A stretch of DNA of 64,000 nucleotides from Stromatinia cepivora (Eukaryota; Ascomycota; Leotiomycetes; Helotiales; Sclerotiniaceae). Where the stretch lies: positions 62,001 to 126,000 of the forward strand of contig RCTD01000032.1 in assembly GCA_014898415.1 (NCBI GenBank), read 5' to 3'. Below, in pieces: positions 1 through 11,913 of the stretch. Each line of letters opens with the position of its first letter. Within the stretch, counting starts at the first letter, position 1. The position numbers and the translations under genes are program-made. The notes below the pieces were generated by a model. The model saw nothing but the letters and a program-made list of their open reading frames with translations. It made no database searches and was not told the origin of the DNA.

Positions 1-2479
1 TTAGAAGCCCTAAAGGCCTCGCGGGAAGAAAAGGAAAGTGGAGAAAAGACGCCACCAGATGAGACTAGCAGCGGCGGCAGTGGCAGCGGAAGGTTCAAAT
101 CATTTTTGAAATCTGGACGAGCTTCTTCGGATTCTCTACCTCCTGCCACAACTAATACGAGTAATACAATTGGGGAGGGCACAATTCCTGCGGTCAATTA
201 TGATGGTTTACCAAAGCCTGCCCCGCCTCCGCTACCACAAAGACCTTCCTTGGCTGCAAAGAATAGCTCAGAGGTGGCTGTTGTTGGTGGTGGTAGAAGT
301 ATGTCAAGCTCTTCTATTGCACCCCAATCAGCATCATCGAAGCCTTCTGCTCCAACATTTCATCCGTCAATACCTCCACCACAACACAAAATGTCGAAAG
401 ATTCAAGAAGTCCTAGTCCCGAAAAGGGAGGAAGAACAATGCTTCAAACATTGAGATCTGCCGATTCTAAGAAAAGCAAGAGTTCTCGATCAAGTCAAAA
501 GAAGGGCGATAATCTTGTTACGAATAAGGCTGCTACCCTGGCTTGGAGTACCATGGGTAGAAAGGGGAAAGATAAAGACAAATCGACCCGTTCTCAAGAT
601 CCAGAAACTGATAACAGCACAACAAACCTACCAGGTAGTAGACCTAGCTTTTCCGATCCGTTCAAAGGGAAACCATTACCCCCGAACTCGGTTCGATACG
701 ATAGCACAACAAGAACTCTAGTGCCAGAAACACGACCGCCCCGAAAGTCACCAGTCGATTTACTAACTGGCATGAATGATTTGGTAGGGGCTACGGGTCG
801 ATCAAATGGGTATCCCTTTCCTCCAACTGATCCAGGTCAACCAGGCGCTGTTTCTGGGCATTCTCTCACCACTGCCACTATGAAAGACTTGATCAATCTT
901 GATTCTCCACTGATACCACCACCTGCTGAGCCTGACGCTGGCCCTTCATCACAAGCTTCATCGGCAGAGTCCAGCGCTGCAACTTTCGCACAGCTTAAGA
1001 AAGGACCTCCCCCACCACCACCTCACTCAAGACCACCGGGTAAATTTGAACCGTTAAAATATCCGACTTATCTCCAGGAGTATCCCGATACAATAGCCAA
1101 GAAGGGCAATCCGGACGGCATATTACTTCAGCGAAGGAGACCAAGTCCACGGCTAGGTGCAGACGCGGATCCTACAGGAACATCAAATCGCTTACAAAGA
1201 AAACCTGTGTCTGCGAATATTTCGTCAACAAGGCGTGTAGATGATAGCAAAAAGTCACGAGGCAAAGAAGTTAGGCGAGTAAAAGGGGATGACACTTCGT
1301 CTCAAAGTGCGAATGATGACACCAGTAATGAAGAACCACGAACTCGACATAAGAGAAAGCAAAAGCAAGTGGTAGCACCAATACTTGCTGATCCCACAAC
1401 ACCAACATCGGATGAATCCAATGATTCTGCCACTGACACAATCAAAAGTGCATGGGATGAGAAAGTAAAATATCTCATGAAACATCTTCCAAAAGGAGTC
1501 GATGAAGGGGCTGCCAAACAAATATTCAACGAGATTGTAGTTCAAGGTGATGAGGTGCACTGGGAAGATGTTGCCGGCTTAGAGGTTGCTAAGAATGCGC
1601 TCAAAGAAGCCGTCGTTTATCCATTTTTACGACCAGATTTATTCATGGGCCTTCGCGAACCAGCTCGTGGTATGCTTTTGTTTGGTCCTCCAGGTACTGG
1701 TAAAACTATGTTGGCGAGAGCGGTTGCCACTGAGTCGAAGTCCACATTCTTCTCTATTTCCGCTAGCAGTTTGACAAGTAAGTTCTTGGGTGAATCTGAG
1801 AAACTTGTCCGAGCATTGTTCTCTCTTGCAAAAGCACTGGCACCGAGTATTATTTTCGTTGATGAAATCGATTCCCTTCTTTCTGCGCGATCTGGAGGGG
1901 AGCATGAAGCTACAAGGCGAATTAAAACCGAATTTCTCATTCAATGGAGTGATCTGCAAAGAGCTGCAGCTGGTAGGGAACAAACAGACAAGGAAAAGGA
2001 AAGAGGGGATGCTAGCCGAGTCCTAGTACTTGCAGCAACAAATTTGCCATGGGCAATTGATGAAGCGGCAAGACGACGATTTGTGAGAAGACAATATATT
2101 CCTTTGCCTGAGGATGAAACTAGAGGCAAGCAATTGAAGACTCTGTTGGGACATCAAAAACATGGTTTGAACGACGAAGATATCGAAGAATTGGTTAGAT
2201 TGACCGATGGTAAGATTTCTTGTTCACATCATTGGGATATTTCTAACAACATATCTAGGATTCTCGGGATCGGACATTACAGCATTAGCTAAAGATGCAG
2301 CCATGGGCCCTCTCCGATCTCTTGGAGAAAAGCTATTGGAAATGTCCATGGATGATATTCGTCCAATGCAAATGCAAGACTTTGAGGCTAGCTTGGTCAA
2401 TATTAGACCAAGCGTAAGCAAACAAGGACTTCAAGAATTTGAGGATTGGGCAAAGGAGTTTGGTGAACGGGGAGGTTAA
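1..2479 (+). CDS. SAP1: SAP1/YTA6-like AAA ATPase (5' end outside window)
   Basis: The reading frame is open from base 1, so the start codon lies upstream. An intron at 2210-2258 (GTAAGA donor, branch CTAAC at 2243, acceptor TAG) joins ...TDG to [13 protein letters not shown]. About 480 residues of Ser/Pro/Lys-rich, probably disordered sequence precede a single AAA module. Its Walker A GPPGTGKT is near 1684, Walker [10 protein letters not shown] near 1850, sensor 1 AATN near 2035 and the second region of homology ARRRFVRR near 2070. It ends in a Vps4-type C-terminal helix (residues [10 protein letters not shown]). In this meiotic AAA clade (spastin, fidgetin, Vps4, yeast Sap1/Yta6) the module is at the C terminus, as here. 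The family remodels or disassembles protein assemblies; the exact substrate in fungi is unclear. It is convergent with MRPS17. Family is sure; orthology to SAP1 rather than YTA6 is inference. Confidence 0.9.
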
Positions 2480-2859
2480 GTTTACGATGCATTTTATGTG
2501 TATATATTACTTTGTGTATAAATATTTTAGCTTTTGGTTTAACATGAATGATTTGGAGGCCCGGAATACAATAGGATCATGGGGTCGGGAGGGTAATGGA
2601 AAAGGTCCCCAATACCTGGATGGGTTACGATTGGGAGTTGGGTCTTGAGAATTGAGACTCTTTACAGGATAAGAGGTGGTATGATGCCGTTATAAACACA
2701 ACATACGCAATAGATATATTACATGATGTGTTCATTTTCCATGACATTTTTTCCACATGATATTTATGATACAATCCCATCTTTATGCACGCCCTGTGCA
2801 AAAAAATGTATTACACCTTGAACGCCAAATATGCATATCCACCCACATTCAATTTCCTT
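2480..2859. other. Convergent 3' intergenic region between AAA ATPase and MRPS17
   Basis: No gene is seen. It presumably holds the two 3' UTRs; AT-rich stretches such as TATATATTACTTTG just after the ATPase stop are plausible polyadenylation context. Confidence 0.5.
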
Positions 2860-3481
2860 TTACACAAGCCTTACTTCCTCACCATTTACACTTTCGTCCG
2901 CCTTCACCAGCTCCTCCTTCCCCCACCCCTCCACGTACCACTCACCCCCCTCAACCCCCCTCGGATCTCTCTCAAACCCCCAACGACTCCACTGCCCTTT
3001 TCTAATATCCTTCGCCATCAATTTGCGTTCTCGTTCAGCTATTCGTTCTTCCGCGGTTGGGATCGGGGGTCGCTCAGATATAGGTTTGCCAAAGGGCGCA
3101 ATGATGGAGGATACGACGTGATGCACGGTTTTTGAGGTTCTCCATCCGGGAGATATAGAGATTACGTCCCCGGTGTTGAGGGAGGAGTTGGGGTCATGGA
3201 CGAGGAGATGCTCGGTTGCGTTGAATTTCTGGGTGGGGGTTAGTGAGGGGTGATATTTTGGCTGGGAATCTTGTGAGGGAAACGGGAGGAAGAATGGAAT
3301 ATATAGCTGCAGAAATAAATGGGAGAAATACCTTTTGAAGATGCTTATTCCATACTTGTTTTCCAATTCGTACTTTTACTGTTTTTTGCATGAGGCCGCT
3401 TGATACCACTACAGCATTGATCTGCCGCGACGCATGAGCCGCAGCCTTTGCAGCAGGTTTTAATGCTCTTTGAATGGGCAT
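2860..3481 (-). CDS. MRPS17: Mitochondrial small-subunit ribosomal protein uS17m
   Basis: Two exons, 3481-3332 and 3261-2860, joined by a 70-bp intron (3262-3331; GTATTT donor, CCAG acceptor, in phase), give 183 residues. Exon 1 carries SSGLMQKTVKVRI, the S17 signature for the OB-fold rRNA-binding strand. Exon 2 carries LLVHDPNSSLNTGDVISI and GWRTSKTVHHVV, typical of the mitochondrial S17 of fungi. A C-terminal extension of about 80 residues rich in Arg/Glu/Trp follows. A TGCAG acceptor at 3307 also keeps frame but would give a 25-bp intron, so it is rejected. The ATG at 3481 is preferred over in-frame codons further upstream because the conserved core begins 30 residues later. It is divergent from VID27 and shares about 410 bp of promoter with it. 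Confidence 0.88.
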
Positions 3482-3893
3482 TTCGAAATGGTTATTAGAC
3501 CTGCAGGTTCTTTGGCGCAAATTGGAACTGAGGGGAAGGCTAATCGTAATTTGCTACATGATATTTTGATAGCTGCCATTCAGATCCTAGACTTTTTAGA
3601 AATGTTTTTCCGGTTCCGAGACCAATTTTGCACAGCCACAATTGTGGCGTTACTTTCCTCAAACCCCCACCATCAATATGACGTTTCTGCCTTACCGTAC
3701 AAAAGATACAAGAAACGGGTTCTTATCTCCTCCCCAGATTTGCCTTCTTGGTAAAAGATTTCATATTTTAGAAATAACTTCTTTTGAGAGTTGAGCTACG
3801 ATAGTGAGTTGATGTGTTTATGTGTTTTGCGACATCATTTTCTTTGAACTTGGAGACAAAACGTTCCTGATCGCAAACGAAAACAAAAACAAA
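3482..3893. promoter_or_regulatory. Shared promoter region of MRPS17 and VID27
   Basis: A 412-bp interval separates two divergent start codons. Pyrimidine-rich runs and an A-rich stretch (AAAACAAAAACAAA) lie just before the VID27 ATG. No specific factor site is claimed. Confidence 0.4.
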
Positions 3894-6508
3894 ATGTTTA
3901 TGTTAAGAAATGGTATGTAAATAAATAGTCCGTCCCATCTCCACCTACCCCTCCCTCATTACATCTCCATCACAAGCTTTTCAAGAGCAAAGCGCAAATC
4001 AGATATACGATTCCTTCTCTTGAACAATATCTAACATAGAAAATAGTTGGCAAATTGATCTTTGGTGATACATCAAAAGAATCTTTGATCGAGCTACCCC
4101 AAGGCCAACTCTATCTCGTTCGACCTCTATCTCCTAAAGGATATTCTGAACTCATATTTCGCGACGCAGCAGCGAGGATTAGAAGAACAGGCCAGGAATT
4201 TCAATATCAACTTGTGATTCAAAGAGCCTACGAAGAAGGTGAAGAGGAATTATTGGACGACGAGGCTGCGGAGGACGAAGACGGCACAGCAGCTTTGAGC
4301 GGCGACCGGGACGAGAAAACATTCCTCCTAGACGAAAGTTTACATTTTCGATCGGAGATTCGCGAAGGCGGCGAAAAGGTTCTTGCGTGGAGAGATCTGA
4401 GCGGTGACGCGGGCGATTTATACGAATTTGTTTGCGACGTTTCGATAGAGAATAGTCAGGTTCAATCATTTGAACTTACAGCTGTGCACTGTCAGTTCGA
4501 GAGGAAGTTTAGGAGAAGTTATTTGACAGCTACCGAAGAGGAGTTGAGTCAATTTGCGTTCGAGGGGGAAGAACCAATTCCGCATGCTAGTCCGCCTATA
4601 AGCCCTACAACCCTGAGTCCCGTGCAATCATTTCCGGCTATCGATCAGACGTTTACTAGAAGTACGGCAAATTCTGCGCTAAAGAGAGATATGAGTCCTG
4701 TTACAAGAGGGTCGAGGGCGCCGGCCAGAACTCCATCGCCGGTTGATGAGGGTCCAACGAAGGCACCAGCTGTTGCTTCACACCCTGAGGCTATTTCTGT
4801 ATTGGCAGAGGAGACTGCCGAATTACATCTATTCGATTTCATTTCTGGTTCCTTTATCAAGCAGGACGATGAGGTTAAGGCAACTGTTACCGAAGTTGGG
4901 AAATGGCAATATTGGCTACAAATTACCGGCAAGGACAGAGACTGGTTAGGTCAAGCAGTTATTGCGGATATCAATCCAGTCTTTAACTTCGAATATTCCT
5001 CGTTTATCTTCAATGCTTACACAGCTGATCACCAAGCATATTCATGGCTTCTTCGATTCAAGGATCAAGAGACAATTACAAGATTCCAGGAGGGGTTGAT
5101 GCAAGCTTTATGGGAGCAGTTGAATGAGATTAAGTGGAACAAGAGTAAGGAAGATGAGAGAGACTATGTTCTTGAGGCATTCCAGGATCTTACCATGGAG
5201 GACGCCCCGGATATTGTTGAGGGTGAGGAGGAAGAAGAGGAGCAGGAAGAAGAAGCGGAGGATCAAGATGACGGACAAAGAAGCGAACATTACGACTCTG
5301 ATGAGGAAGAAGATGATGTGGTTACTCGCGACGACGATGGAAATGTCAACTCACAACTTGCGGTTGGATACAAGCACGATCGATCATTTGTTGTTAGAGG
5401 ATCCAAAATTGGTGTCTTCAAACATACACCCAACAACAATTTGGAGTTTTCAACCAATATTTCGAAGGTCCAAACACCAAATGGCAAACTATTCAGTCCA
5501 AAGAAAGTTATGCTTCATGCTGAGGATACGAATATGATCCTTCAAGATGAGCGTAATCCAAATTCACTCTATAAAATGGATTTGGAATATGGAAAGATTG
5601 TCGATGAATGGAAAATCCATGATGATATACCTGTCAACACTTTTGCACCTGAAAGCAAATTCTCTCAAATGACAGGAGAGCAAACATTCCTTGGTATTTC
5701 ACGAAATGCTCTTTACCGTATCGATCCTCGTCTTGCAGGCAATAAACTTGTCGATTCCGAACTCAAACAATATGTCTCGAAGAACGATTTCTCGGCTGCG
5801 GCAACCACCGAAAAGGGGTACATTGCAGTCGCTAGTAACAAGGGTGACATTCGTATGTTTGATCGTCTTGGCATTAACGCCAAGACTCATATCCCAGCTC
5901 TTGGTGAACCTATCATTGGTCTCGATGTCAGTGCTGATGGTCGTTGGGTTTTGGCTACTTGCCGCACTTATCTTCTCCTTATCGATGCTTTACAAAAAGA
6001 TGGTAAAAATGAAGGCAAGCTTGGGTTCGAAAAATCATTCGGTAAAGATTCGAAGCCCCAACCCCGTCGTCTTGGTCTCACACCAGCTCACGTCGCTCAA
6101 TTTCAACATGAGACTGGCGCTGCTCTCTCATTTACACCAGCTCGTTTCAATACTGGTGAAGGTCTTTCCGAAACATCTATCATTACAGCTACAGGTCCTT
6201 TCATCGTAACCTGGAATATGAAGAAGATCTTAAGGGGTAGCAAGGATCCTTATAGTATCAAACGTTACGCTGAAGAAGTCAAGGCGGATAATTTCAAATA
6301 TGGCAGTGACAAGAATGTTATTGTGGCATTACCAAATGAAGTTAATATGGTAGCAAAACAAAGTTTCAAGAAACCAACGAGAGAAAGTATCGCGACGCCA
6401 GTTAGAGTTGGATGGAGTAATGGGAGAAGAGATAGTGCCAGGATTGGTGGAAGAGATAGTGGGAGATATAAGTTGGGAAGAGAGGATGTGGTTAATAGTC
6501 CTTATTAA
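3894..6508 (+). CDS. VID27: VID27 family protein
   Basis: A tiny first exon, 3894-3912 (MFMLRN plus one base), is joined across a 134-bp intron (3913-4046; GTATGT donor, branch CTAAC at 4031, acceptor ATAG) to 4047-6508. The product has 826 residues. The junction restores VGKLIFGDTSKESLIELPQG, the family's conserved N terminus, which fixes the start. The N-terminal half is the VID27 PH-like region. Residues about 390-430 are a run of Glu/Asp. The C-terminal half begins near VVRGSKIGVFKHTP and carries LYRIDPR and VSADGRWVLATC, which belong to the WD40-like VID27 propeller. Yeast Vid27 was found in screens for vacuolar import and degradation of fructose-1,6-bisphosphatase; its molecular activity is not established. 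Intact and of usual length. Confidence 0.93.
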
Positions 6509-7025
6509 GCGATTATTCTGCGGGCTTTGATTGGGTGGGAGTGTTTATGCCAAGGTGGAGTGCGGGGAGTTTCCGTGGCTTTTTGTGTTTTTCTTTCTGG
6601 GAGTGAAGGGTTCTTTATTGAGCTTGCTTGTTTTTAGCTTGCTTTGAGTATTTTGGGAAAAATGCTTAACTTGATTTTTTTAAATGCGTGTAGTTTCATG
6701 ATCGCTGTTTGACAAACACTATGGCGGACAAGACAGGACAGGACACATGATTCAAGGATAGGAATAACAGAAGAGATACTATGCGGGTATTCACACTCTT
6801 CATACTATAAAAAAGAAAAGTATGATGGTGTGCGTAGTTGGGATTATCGACAGATGGGAACGGGAAAGGTATGGGAATGGAATGGAGATATGCATTTAGC
6901 AAATACTTAAGGTGGACGAGGCATTTAGCTTGTGGTTGGTAGTTAGTTAGTTAGTTAGTAGTAGGTAGGTTGGTATCAGTAGGTAGTGAATTAATAGGAT
7001 TAGTATTATTAGTATGGTGCTTTTT

Positions 7026-7109
7026 GTGGGTTGTGAGTTGTGGGTTGTGAGTTGTGGGTTGTGAGTTGTGGGTTGTGAGTTGTGGGTTGTGAGTTGTGGG
7101 TTGTGAGTT
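7026..7109. repeat. 14-bp minisatellite, 6 perfect copies
   Basis: The unit GTGGGTTGTGAGTT is repeated six times without a mismatch (84 bp). Confidence 0.97.
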
Positions 7110-7883
7110 ATATTGTGTATTCTAGGGGAGGAGTTTGGGATGTTTGTTTGGGGTGAGTGGGTTGGGATGGGAAGAATGGGATGGATGGGATGGGATGGAT
7201 GAGATAGGTTGGGATAGGATGGGTTGGATGATTTCGGGGGAAGAATGGAATGAATAGGATGAGATGGGATGAGAGGGGTTGGGATAGGATAGAAGTAAGG
7301 TAAGATTAAGCGAAAATGTATTTGTTCAAGGTCAAGATTCAAATAGATCAATTATCTAATCTTAAATAGCTGGCCATCTAGTTATATTATCGATTATAAG
7401 AATTGTAATAAAATATTAGATAAAATGCGTTGAATTAAGAGACGAGAGACGAGAGATGGGGGATGAAAGTGTAGAAGTGCTTATCTTAGATTTAAATAGA
7501 TTATCTACCTAATTTTAAATGACTTGTTACTTTAATTGTATTATTGATTGTGCGGATTGGGTTGGGATATTGAGTGGGAAGAGAATGGGGTTTATGTATT
7601 GTGTTGTACTTGTGTTGCTGACTGCAAAATTTGGAGAATGGGTATAATTTGGTATACTCTAGGTTGAAGGGAGTTGGAATTTGATATGTAGAGAATGTCC
7701 AGGTATTGAATGTAAATTGATTGTGGGTGAGTTGGTGGATGAGATGAATATAGATTGAATCAAATGGTAATATAATTATATGACTTCATTGTAAGGCTTA
7801 CAATCTAATCAGTAGCTAGTTATAGGATTAAGGAAAAGTTTTAGATGGATTGGCGGATTGGTGGATGGGGTGTATGATGGTAA

Positions 7884-8051
7884 GGGATATAGGATGTGGG
7901 ATATAGGATGTGGGATATAGGATGTGGGATATAGGATGTGGGATATAGGATGTGGGATATAGGATGTGGGATATAGGATGTGGGATAAAGGATGTGGGAT
8001 ATCGGATGTAGGATAGAGGATGTGGGATAAAGGATGTAGGATAGAGGATAT
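7884..8051. repeat. 14-bp minisatellite, 12 copies
   Basis: The unit GGGATATAGGATGT occurs in seven perfect copies followed by five copies with substitutions (for example GGGATAAAGGATGT and AGGATAGAGGATGT). The divergent copies are all at one end. Confidence 0.96.
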
Positions 8052-8103
8052 AGGATTTAAGAGATGTGAAGGATGTTTGTATAGGTATCTAGGTAGTGAT
8101 GGA

Positions 8104-8231
8104 GGGAGGCAGGGAGGCAGGGAGGCAGGGAGGCAGGGAGGTAGGGAGGTAGGGAGGTAGGGAGGTAGGGAGGTAGGGAGGTAGGGAGGTAGGGAGGTAG
8201 GGAGGTAGGGAGGTAGGGAGGTAGGGAGGTA
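8104..8231. repeat. 8-bp minisatellite, 16 copies in two blocks
   Basis: Four copies of GGGAGGCA are followed by twelve copies of GGGAGGTA with no interruption. The two blocks differ by one C/T transition, so expansion followed the mutation. Confidence 0.97.
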
Positions 8232-9353
8232 TACTAATCATCTCTAAATATCCACTACCCATCGTCTAAATAGAGTACACTCATTAACAATAAAGTGAAA
8301 TCCTATTAATATATCTTCAGAATTACTATTTCTAATAATCTCTAAAACGATATAATGATAGAGATCTCGGGATTTGTTAGTTATATTATGGTTTTGATTT
8401 AAGCGAGATGATTATTATATTGTTTTTTTTCAATTCTAATTGATAGTGTTTTTTAGAAGGGGATTGTGGATTTAAGATGGCTTTAGAAATGAGTGATTTA
8501 GAAAATATTTTGCGTGATGTAATATTATTATCTTGCATATTGATTGTTGTTGATATCAACTTGGTGGTATTGAAAGTGTAAAGTACTTTTGATTCTATTG
8601 GTAATATTATTCTTGATTGATTGTTATATTTTATAATGAAAATGAGAGTTATGGAATAGAGGCGGTTACGAGGTTAGCGTCTCGCTAGCTAATACAGCCT
8701 TTTTCATAGTTATATCATCATTGTTCCGACAATTGTATATTGGATGTGAATAAGGGGGGTTTGTGGGTTTCGTAACTGAAATAATAACCGAAATGAATGA
8801 TATGACTTCAAATTCATGCTTTAAAATCTAAAAGTGAAGAATATAGATGAGGGCTTAAGGCCTACCTATATACATGATTTGAAGAGGCACTAGGTCTGAG
8901 AGAAAATGAAAGAAGAATGATCCATTATATCAGGAATGACCGGTGTGCCAGTGGCGGCAAAGAATAGGCTCTTCCGTTACAGATTTGGAGAGAGGGATAG
9001 CTATAGATTTAGGTATGTCGATTTTGAATATGTTGATGAATGTGAATATGTTGAATAAATCAATTACTATAGTTTGTTGAACTAGAAGATCAAAATACTA
9101 TAGTGATAAAGTAATTATCAAGTAATTATCGCGAGCGAAAGAAATGAGTTCTTGTTCTAGAGATATTTATCTATATATTGAGCTATAGGAGGGTCAACTG
9201 GAATTCTAAATATGAATTCTGATATTAATTTTCCTCTAGATTTTAGAAAGTATTAAGTAAGGTGCCTGCGGGTGGCTCAGATATTCAAATTCAAGATGAG
9301 TAAAGTTATTGAAAAGGCATTAGGTTGGAGTATCTTATCATTGATTATAAAGA

Positions 9354-10349
9354 CTATTGTTGCTTTACACTTTTAGGCAGACAATAGTGTGCAGAATTAC
9401 AATCATCACAAAATTTCTCCGTTTCTTCCTTCTCGAGCAATTTACGTCGTCCATCTGTTGTGGAATATATCCCCCATTTCTCCCAGAACGTCGTCTCGCA
9501 AATCATCTTTTGGATGGGTGCAATGATTGCTCTTTCTCTCTCTTCTGCCAAGTCAAACGAATCGCTATTTTCCCTTAATATCCCTTCAATCCACCACTCC
9601 AGCTCTGTACGCTTGTTTTCGGTGACCTTATTTTGATCAAATCTCCCGCAGGAGTAACGAATGTGTTCGGCCGTCCAACTCAGTGTCATGTTCCAGTCAC
9701 CCCATAGACCAAATTGGAAATTGAAGAGTGTCACCAGGGTCATAAGGCAGGCGAAAGATCCAAGATGGTGAATCTTTTGGTACGTAAAATACCCGAGGAA
9801 ATCATGCCAGCCTTCAAATTCAGGGTGAAAAATCCGAAGAATACAGGGTATTGTTATGAACCATATCGTCAAAATATAAAAGTGTTCACGATGAGACAGA
9901 CAAGATGGGATCCCTTGTCGCGAGCCAGATAGATAAATTGCGAGGCGTTCTTTTTGGAGTTGTATCTCTTTCTTTGCCTGTTCTGGTGTCCATGATTTCC
10001 TACGAAATCCAAAAGGAAATTTGGCACTTCTAGCCTCATCAAAAGACTCGAGAAGCACTCGAACCTGAGAAAGCTTTTCAAGAGGGGAGAGGTCTCTAGA
10101 TATAATGTAATCGTAAGCACCCTCTCCTCTCGGAGACCCTCGAGATGCAGCGGGGAGAGCACACCAAGAGATGATCCAAATATAAAACCAGTAAGTGTCG
10201 CCGGCCTTCAGGAGAGGGCTGTATCTTTGGCATACGGAGTATACGAATGTCGAAAGACACAGAATAGGCAAGAGCCGATAGATGATAAATGCGAGGGTAT
10301 CTGGAATACGAGAACGTTTGTCCTCAGGTTTGAGTGTAGTAGATTTCAT
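9354..10349 (-). CDS. Hypothetical multi-pass membrane protein
   Basis: A single exon of 331 residues starts at the ATG at 10349 and ends in TAG. I do not recognise the family. Hydrophobic segments lie at about residues 20-42, 52-68, 157-176 and 198-216. A charged loop in the middle contains a basic EQAKKEIQLQKERLA helix, and the C-terminal half is hydrophilic with paired cysteines near the end (CDDCNSAHYC). The Trp-rich segments and a Ser/Pro-rich linker after the second helix are typical of lineage-restricted fungal membrane proteins. It stands alone between a minisatellite region and a repeat-rich gap. Coding is supported by length, ordinary codon use and lack of stops, but there is no homology evidence. 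Confidence 0.65.
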   Translation of the reverse strand: MKSTTLKPEDKRSRIPDTLAFIIYRLLPILCLSTFVYSVCQRYSPLLKAGDTYWFYIWIISWCALPAASRGSPRGEGAYDYIISRDLSPLEKLSQVRVLLESFDEARSAKFPFGFRRKSWTPEQAKKEIQLQKERLAIYLSGSRQGIPSCLSHREHFYILTIWFITIPCILRIFHPEFEGWHDFLGYFTYQKIHHLGSFACLMTLVTLFNFQFGLWGDWNMTLSWTAEHIRYSCGRFDQNKVTENKRTELEWWIEGILRENSDSFDLAEERERAIIAPIQKMICETTFWEKWGIYSTTDGRRKLLEKEETEKFCDDCNSAHYCLPKSVKQQ

Positions 10350-11101
10350 GAATGCGGTCGTGTTGTAAACTTAGGAGTTGGTTAATATCCAGAATATCCA
10401 GAGTGAGGTATGTTGTATGCTTTCCTGGTGTGTTTGGGAGTCCGTCGTTTATATTCAATCGTTGATGTTACGCGAGTAGCCTAAGGAGTAGCGCCGCACT
10501 CTAGCCCCTCCATAACCCTAATTGTCCTCCGATGATCCGCCCCCATTATATCTACACCACTTCTTCTACGACTTGTACGACCGTCCTTCCTTCATTCCCC
10601 CAGCCCAACTTGAATATGCTGAGGCTAAGCCTGATGTAGTTCCAATGTTTCCATTCGTCCAGAACTGCAGGCCGGATTTGAAAGTTTAGAATGTTTTCAA
10701 TGTTTGGAAGTCTCTGCATGCTTGAATATTTGAAAACGCTTTAGTCCATCGAATATTCAAGTGATTCCATGACGCAAGACGGTTTCAATGGAATACAAGT
10801 TTCGACGATGTTTCGATGATGATTCTTCTATGCACATTCGACGATTGCGGTTTGACGATGATTCAATGATGATGATTCAGTTAAGACGATTCAATGAAGA
10901 CGATTCAATGAAGATGATTCAATGACGATGATGATGACTGTGACGCGATGCGATATTTCTGTTTTCGATTCGTAGTAGTTCGTTTGTCGGTTTGTTGAGT
11001 TTATTAGCTTCTTCGAAGTCGGTCTGAATTTAGGATATGTCCGAAAAGTCCTCGAGTACTGACGCCCAAGGCCACGCGAAGGCCAAACTCTTCTTGGGCT
11101 A

Positions 11102-11196
11102 CTCGTGCCTAGTTGGTCCATCCCAGACACCCACAGTCATTCGGGAAAAGCCCTACTAATCCTATGGGGCCGGTCAGAAACCTTCTAGACGACGAG
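11102..11196. repeat. 95-bp direct duplication, copy 1
   Basis: It matches 11263-11357 over 95 bp with six differences, every one a transition. In five of the six, copy 1 carries the T or A state, two of them CA-to-TA changes as favoured by RIP. Confidence 0.93.
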
Positions 11197-11262
11197 CGGA
11201 TTAATAATATATCGTCGTATCATCGTTATAACTTCCATTAATCTCCCCCTAACCCCCGCCCC

Positions 11263-11357
11263 CTCGTGCCCAGTCGGCCCATCCCAGACACCCACAGTCG
11301 TTCGGGAAAAGCCCTACTAATCCTATGGGACCGGTCAGAAACCTTCCAGACGACGAG
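11263..11357. repeat. 95-bp direct duplication, copy 2
   Basis: The partner of 11102-11196, offset by 161 bp in the same orientation. It ends 32 bp from the stop codon of the membrane-protein pseudogene. Confidence 0.93.
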
Positions 11358-11388
11358 TTCCGCCACCCACTCGATCCTTCTTCGCCGA

Positions 11389-11913
11389 TTATAGGTCCGA
11401 TGGCCTCCTGTTGTGTTTCTGTTTAACCTCCTCCGCCCAAGATTTCATGGTGCGAGCCCATGACCTTGGCTTGCACAAATCGTACAAGTATAGAAGGACA
11501 GGAACAACGAGTCCAATAATGCCCACCGAGAGGGCAAAACGGTTGCCTCTGGTCAATTTTTTTTGGTATATCTAGGCCAGTATTCGCTAGTGCCAATACA
11601 TTGTTGACTATTCCTAGTCCAAAGGTTCCATTGGCCAGAGTTTTATTCGAAAACCCAAAAGATTCCGCTACCCAGAAAGTAGTTTGGGCAACACACCCAT
11701 GCAGCAGAAATGCCAGGTCTGCACTCATCGTTTAGCCACCAATATTGACGGGTGGTGTATGAATAAAATGATATTCATTCCAAATATGAATATAGATATT
11801 CCCAGTTGAAACGCACGCAAAAATTCCCGTTTCATCAGGCCAAGACCACCAAGAACAGGAGGAAAGACAACAGAAATTATAATAAGGATAAGGAAGTAGA
11901 ATTCGAGGTTCAT
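11389..11913 (-). pseudogene. Small multi-pass membrane protein broken by two frameshifts
   Basis: Three overlapping open stretches on the minus strand read as one protein. An ATG at 11913 opens two hydrophobic helices and stops at 11725 in an ATGA overlap. A second frame from 11728 adds a further hydrophobic segment and reaches a run of eight A (plus strand T, 11557-11564). Removing one base of that run restores the first frame, giving another helix (ALSVGIIGLVVPVLLYLYDL) and a basic tail to TAA at 11389. The two shifts compensate. No splice sites fit either junction; the nearest options give introns under 35 bp. I do not recognise the family. Either the gene is dead or both sites are assembly errors. 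Confidence 0.6.

Larger units (their letters stand above)
6509..9353. other. Gene-free interval with three minisatellites
   Basis: No convincing gene on either strand. The interval contains the 14-bp arrays at 7026 and 7884, a G-rich GGGATGG-type region at about 7150-7290 and the 8-bp array at 8104. The rest is AT-rich sequence. Long open frames on the minus strand at 6947-7351 simply read through the repeats. Confidence 0.6.
10350..11388. other. Intergenic region with degenerate GACGATTCAATGA repeats
   Basis: At about 10800-10935, ATTCAATGAAGACG-like words recur with variation, a decayed simple repeat. The 95-bp duplication is described separately. No gene is seen. Confidence 0.5.

Noticed and set aside
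6947..7351. Minus-strand frame rich in Thr/His/Asn/Pro
   Set aside because: It reads through the 14-bp minisatellite and the GGGATGG repeats; the protein is pure repeat translation.
7026..8231. Possible CRISPR-like array
   Set aside because: Units are head-to-tail without spacers and the genome is fungal.
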